From the NCBI GenBank assembly GCA_034189505.1, contig JAXHUR010000021.1, positions 1 through 45,631 on the forward strand: 45,631 nucleotides of DNA, given 5' to 3'. A program made the position numbers and the translations under genes. The notes beneath the pieces were generated by a model. The model ran no database searches and was not told the DNA's origin. It worked only from the letters and a program-made list of their open reading frames with translations. Position 1 is the stretch's first letter; every line of letters starts with the position of its first letter. The DNA is from Geoalkalibacter_A sp034189505. GTDB taxonomy: Bacteria; Desulfobacterota; Desulfuromonadia; Desulfuromonadales; Geoalkalibacteraceae. Shown here in pieces: positions 42,750-45,631 of the stretch.

Positions 42750-43843
42750 CCTCCGAAAAACCTCTTTCTATCGTCTATGTCAGCAACAGTCGTTTGCACA
42801 GGAATCGGGCTAATGTCATTCAAACTATAAAAACAGTTGCTGCACTGGAAAAATTGGGCGTTCACGTTGAACTTGTCGTGCCCCCTTGGAAATCACCAAC
42901 TGCGGTCGCAGAGCGGCTCAAACAACTTGTTCCACAGAAAATGCCGGATATCAGGGCGTCATTGCTGCTGCATTCCAACGTGCGTTCTTGGGGACTGCCT
43001 TTTTTCTGCCGCTGGAACAAACATCGGCTTTTAAATGCGGATGCCGTCTTTGCGCGGTCTCCCGAAATCAGTTTAGCCCTGGGAAAAGCGAAGATACCCC
43101 ATTGTTTCGAAGTGCATGAAGCCTCAGGTGTTCTCAAATCTTCCCGTTATCGCCAGTTGCTTGACTTTTATCACCAAGGCATCATTGATCGGTTTTTTCC
43201 AATCAGTCAGGCCGCTGCAGATTTGCTCGTCGCAGCCGGTGCGACTCCTGAGCGCATGACAATTTGCCCCTGCGGGGTTGATTTGAGCGCTTTCCAGAAC
43301 ATAGTGCCATTGGTACTTGAGAAGTTTACCCTGCCGACGATTCTCTATGTTGGCCGCATCAGTGAAAGTCGAGGGCTCGGGATCTTCCGGACCCTGGCTG
43401 AGCGAAAACTGGCCAGGGTTCTCCTGGTTGGCGAGCAGGAAGACCTCGTCGACGAGGACCCATACATTCAGGTCCATCCCTTTGTACAACATCATGAGGT
43501 TCCTTATTGGTACGCAAAGGCCGACATCGTTCTTTTGCCATATCAGGACCACCTTAACCATGCTTGCTCGATCAGCCCACTGAAGCTTTTTGAAGCTATG
43601 GCTTCCGGCCGGCCGATTATTGCCAGCGATATTCCCTCTATCCGGGAAATTATTCGACATGGGGAGAATGGTCTCCTCGTCAGTTCCGGAGATAGGGATG
43701 CGTGGGTTTCTGCAGTTGAGTCACTGAAGCGATCTCCGGAGTTCGCTGCCAAACTAGCGCAAAGAGCGCTAGAGGATTCAAAAAAATATTCTTGGGAGGA
43801 AAGGGCAAAGAGGATTGCCTCTGCCCTGAAAAAGTCCGAATGA
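42746..43843 (+). CDS. GT4-like glycosyltransferase
   Basis: 365 residues starting MTSEKPLSIVYVSNSRLHRN. Motifs are FEVHEASGVLKSSRYR, FFPISQAAADLLVAAGA, ILYVGRISESRGLGIF, SISPLKLFEAMASGRPIIAS and SIREIIRHGENGLLVSSGD. The first glutamate of E-x7-E is replaced by serine, as in the S-P-L-K-L-F-E subgroup of GT4 enzymes. It probably adds a further core or O-unit sugar; donor unknown. ATGA overlaps at both ends tie it to the neighbouring genes. Confidence 0.88.
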   Translation: MTSEKPLSIVYVSNSRLHRNRANVIQTIKTVAALEKLGVHVELVVPPWKSPTAVAERLKQLVPQKMPDIRASLLLHSNVRSWGLPFFCRWNKHRLLNADAVFARSPEISLALGKAKIPHCFEVHEASGVLKSSRYRQLLDFYHQGIIDRFFPISQAAADLLVAAGATPERMTICPCGVDLSAFQNIVPLVLEKFTLPTILYVGRISESRGLGIFRTLAERKLARVLLVGEQEDLVDEDPYIQVHPFVQHHEVPYWYAKADIVLLPYQDHLNHACSISPLKLFEAMASGRPIIASDIPSIREIIRHGENGLLVSSGDRDAWVSAVESLKRSPEFAAKLAQRALEDSKKYSWEERAKRIASALKKSE

Positions 43844-45120
43844 AATTAGCCGTCACCGATTTCATTGAAGCAGGTCGGACGGAGAAAATCAGCCTGTTCG
43901 GTCTTTACTTTTTTGCCTTTGGCTGCCTTTTAAGTGTCACCTTTGGCTATATCGGTTTCTGTATTATGATGCTTGGTTTGCTGCTGCGACCAGGTTTTCT
44001 CCAGAAAAAACTGGTCGATCCGCAGGTAGCGTTTCTGCTGGTTTTTGGCATTTACACGGCATGGCGTGCTCAATTCGGCATTTCGCTCTTTCCCGAGACA
44101 CATAAAACCCAATGGCGTGAATGGAAAAGCATTCTTTACCTCTGGATGTTTTTGCCGGTCGCCTGGGTTTCGTTGGGCGTAAAGGCAAGAATCTATTTAG
44201 TGTTTGTTTTAATGATCCTTGGGGCCCTGGTCGGAGTTCTGAAAACCCCTGATTGGTGGATGTTTTTTGTCGAACAGGAGAGGACAGGATTTCACCTCAA
44301 GGCCATAGCGTTTTCCTTGTACGCGTGTACAGTTTTTCTAGGCCTTTTTATTTTTTTCGGGAAGTTCAGGCGCTTTATCGAAAAATTTAAGTATAAAAAT
44401 TTATTTAATTTAATATACCTTACGGTTGCTGCCTTTTTTTTTGAATTATTTGTTTTAGGGAAATCTAAAACTACATTTCTGGCTTTTTCTTCTTCCTTCA
44501 TTATTTGCTTGATTTTTCTTGTATTTTATTCTGGAAAATGCAGGGTTTTCTTTACAACAAAAAATATTCTGATTTGTATGGTTTTTATCATTTTATTTGG
44601 CATTCTTTTGAGTCCGATTTTCGAAAGAATATATGAAGAGAAATATTCTTTTTTAAATAAAAAAGAATTTAGGTCTGAAGTCATCCCAACAACGGCAATT
44701 GGGTATCGCCTTAAGATTTACCAAAACGGCCTTCACTATTTCAAAGAAAAGCCATGGCTGGGATGGGGACCGGGAAGCAGCCAGGCACTGAATGCAATAG
44801 GCGAGAATGCCTCTTTGAGTCCTGCTGAATCCGACGAATATTTTGATCATTTTCATAGCCTGTATTTAGAATTTCTGGTGCGATACGGAATTTTTGGAGT
44901 ATTGATTTTTTCTGCTGCCTTTATCCATCTTCTTTATTTACTAATTAAGTTTTTAAAAAAAGAAAACCATGACATAGAATTCAGGGTTTTTGCATTGTCT
45001 TTTCTGGTTTTGATTTTGATTTATTCACTTTTTGATTTTCGACATAATCATTTTGATTTCAGGTTTTACTGGGCATTGCTCTGTGGCGCCTTTTATTCCT
45101 TTAGATTTATCCCGTGTTGA
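43840..45120 (+). CDS. O-antigen ligase / polymerase-like membrane protein (WaaL/Wzy family)
   Basis: 426 residues with about ten hydrophobic segments and one larger periplasmic loop (residues ~265-350) holding GYRLKIYQNGLHYFKEKPWL, then GWGPGSSQALN and FDHFHSLYLEFLVRYG, the signature of the Wzy_C/O-antigen ligase family. WaaL joins O-antigen to the lipid A-core at the periplasmic face. ATG at 43840 overlaps the preceding stop. From about 44300 the DNA turns markedly AT-rich (runs such as AAATTTATTTAATTT) compared with the GC-rich neighbours, suggesting that the 3' part came by transfer. Confidence 0.87.
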   Translation: MKLAVTDFIEAGRTEKISLFGLYFFAFGCLLSVTFGYIGFCIMMLGLLLRPGFLQKKLVDPQVAFLLVFGIYTAWRAQFGISLFPETHKTQWREWKSILYLWMFLPVAWVSLGVKARIYLVFVLMILGALVGVLKTPDWWMFFVEQERTGFHLKAIAFSLYACTVFLGLFIFFGKFRRFIEKFKYKNLFNLIYLTVAAFFFELFVLGKSKTTFLAFSSSFIICLIFLVFYSGKCRVFFTTKNILICMVFIILFGILLSPIFERIYEEKYSFLNKKEFRSEVIPTTAIGYRLKIYQNGLHYFKEKPWLGWGPGSSQALNAIGENASLSPAESDEYFDHFHSLYLEFLVRYGIFGVLIFSAAFIHLLYLLIKFLKKENHDIEFRVFALSFLVLILIYSLFDFRHNHFDFRFYWALLCGAFYSFRFIPC

Positions 45121-45220
45121 AGGGGACTGCTTTAATGGAAGACGACCTGTTTGACCCTTTCCAGCATCGCGTTGAAAGATTCCGCGCTATTGACATGGGT
45201 TTCGCCCTGGGGCGGCTGCC

Positions 45221-45311
45221 TGGAATTGTTGAACTCGACGAAAAGTATTTGGGCGGCAAGCCGCGCTTTAAAAAAGGAGTCAAGCACGCTAGGGGTAAAA
45301 CATGTGAATAG
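45221..45311 (+). pseudogene. Transposase fragment (IS1595 / ISXO2-like DDE domain)
   Basis: About 30 codons read GIVELDEKYLGGKPRFKKGV, then KHARGKTCE and a stop. The V-E-x-D-E-x-Y-x-G-G-K-P-R-x-K-K-G pattern is the first catalytic-Asp block of ISXO2-like transposases. The frame starts at 45114 with residues (MEDDLFDPFQHRV) that do not fit the family, so this is a short scrap. It is of another subgroup than the remnant at 22772. Confidence 0.7.
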
Positions 45312-45535
45312 CCAAATTCCCTTCTAAAAAATTGATGTCGATGTCACTAAATTCGGAGTGAATCCCTAATCAGGAGTGGGATATTGAACGAAGTCGCTGT
45401 TCTGTTAAGAGTTTTGCTTGTTTCCGGCGGCTTGCTTTGGAAAAATTGACTTGGCCAGTATCGTATTCTGCGGTATAAGAGGTCCTTTTTAATTTCATAG
45501 GGTGCATTTCAATTATTTCGAATTTCTCAAGGAAC
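45312..45535. other. Intergenic, AT-rich, with a weak promoter candidate
   Basis: No coding frame I can support. TTGGCC (45451-45456) and TATAAG (45474-45479) with a 17-base spacer could drive the next gene on the plus strand; low certainty. Confidence 0.4.
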
Positions 45536-45631
45536 ATGAATTTTCCCATGCCCAAAGTTTCCCTGCCTAATATTCCCATTTTTGCGTTTTATGGCTTTCG
45601 CGGCGGCGAAGGCGGGATCAGCCATGTCATG
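45536..45631 (+). CDS. Glycosyltransferase, N-terminal fragment at window edge
   Basis: 32 codons to the edge: MNFPMPKVSLPNIPIFAFYG followed by FRGGEGGISHVM. The R-G-G-E-G-G-I-S-H-V motif after a short beta strand is the N-terminal acceptor-side glycine loop of GT4 glycosyltransferases. AAGGA precedes the first ATG by two bases and the second ATG (45548) by 14, so the start is uncertain. The rest lies outside the window. It continues the surface-polysaccharide locus after the transposase scrap. Confidence 0.65.
   Translation, partial: MNFPMPKVSLPNIPIFAFYGFRGGEGGISHVM

Overview
The window reads as a chromosomal stretch of a Gram-negative, probably anaerobic deltaproteobacterium of the Desulfuromonadales type (Geobacter/Desulfuromonas/Geoalkalibacter relatives). 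The grounds are the gene order bamA-skp-lpxD-fabZ-lpxA-oxidoreductase-lpxB-msbA-waaA, the order tig-clpP-clpX-lon-hup, a ferredoxin/[FeFe]-hydrogenase-like sensor gene, and moderately high GC. A lysine 2,3-aminomutase / beta-lysine acetyltransferase pair (ablA-ablB) makes N-epsilon-acetyl-beta-lysine and points to life in salty water or sediment. This is inferred from gene content; no 16S gene is present.

Layout. 1-2758 (minus): a hydrogenase-like protein cut by the window edge, then two oligopeptide-type ABC ATPases without permeases. 2962-7561 (plus): PHP phosphoesterase, Tat-exported YcbK-type peptidase, membrane-bound GGDEF-EAL protein, small membrane protein. 7566-15328 (minus): mntP, ablB-ablA, cyclophilin, a cold-shock gene with a long leader, and a 1195-residue lipoprotein built of PKD repeats and a predicted beta-propeller. 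15533-16128: four tRNAs (Pro, Arg, His, Leu). 16251-22307: tig, clpP, clpX, lon, hup. 22433-22701: tRNA Asp-Val-Asp. 22772-23000: remnant of an IS1595-type transposase. 23136-27863: prfB with its programmed frameshift, lysS, lolC/E, lolD. 27982-40141: one long envelope operon for outer-membrane assembly and lipid A/Kdo synthesis. 40191-40519: two wrecked genes, lpxK and a Trm112-family gene. 40609-45120: heptosyltransferase-like gene, two GT4 glycosyltransferases and an AT-rich O-antigen ligase. 45221-45631: a transposase scrap and the start of another glycosyltransferase.

How it fits together. BamA and Skp assemble outer-membrane proteins. LolC/E-D releases lipoproteins. LpxA, LpxD and LpxB make the lipid A disaccharide, MsbA flips it, WaaA adds Kdo, and the later transferases and WaaL build and ligate the glycan. 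Between lpxA and lpxB sits an oxidoreductase/aminotransferase pair matching GnnA/GnnB, which makes the 3-amino sugar nucleotide that yields amide-linked lipid A. The lipid A 4'-kinase gene lpxK survives only as a C-terminal scrap after waaA.

Most notable observations: (1) the left edge carries a 97-bp segment between 15-bp inverted repeats that lies inverted inside the hydrogenase-like gene and stays open in both orientations: either an intragenic inverton or a fold-back artefact at a contig end; (2) the gnnA-gnnB pair in the lipid A operon; (3) the lpxK remnant and the neighbouring Trm112 pseudogene with two of four zinc cysteines lost; (4) a cold-shock leader with a promoter-spanning dyad and a terminator-like hairpin; (5) two IS1595-type transposase remnants bounding recently altered regions.
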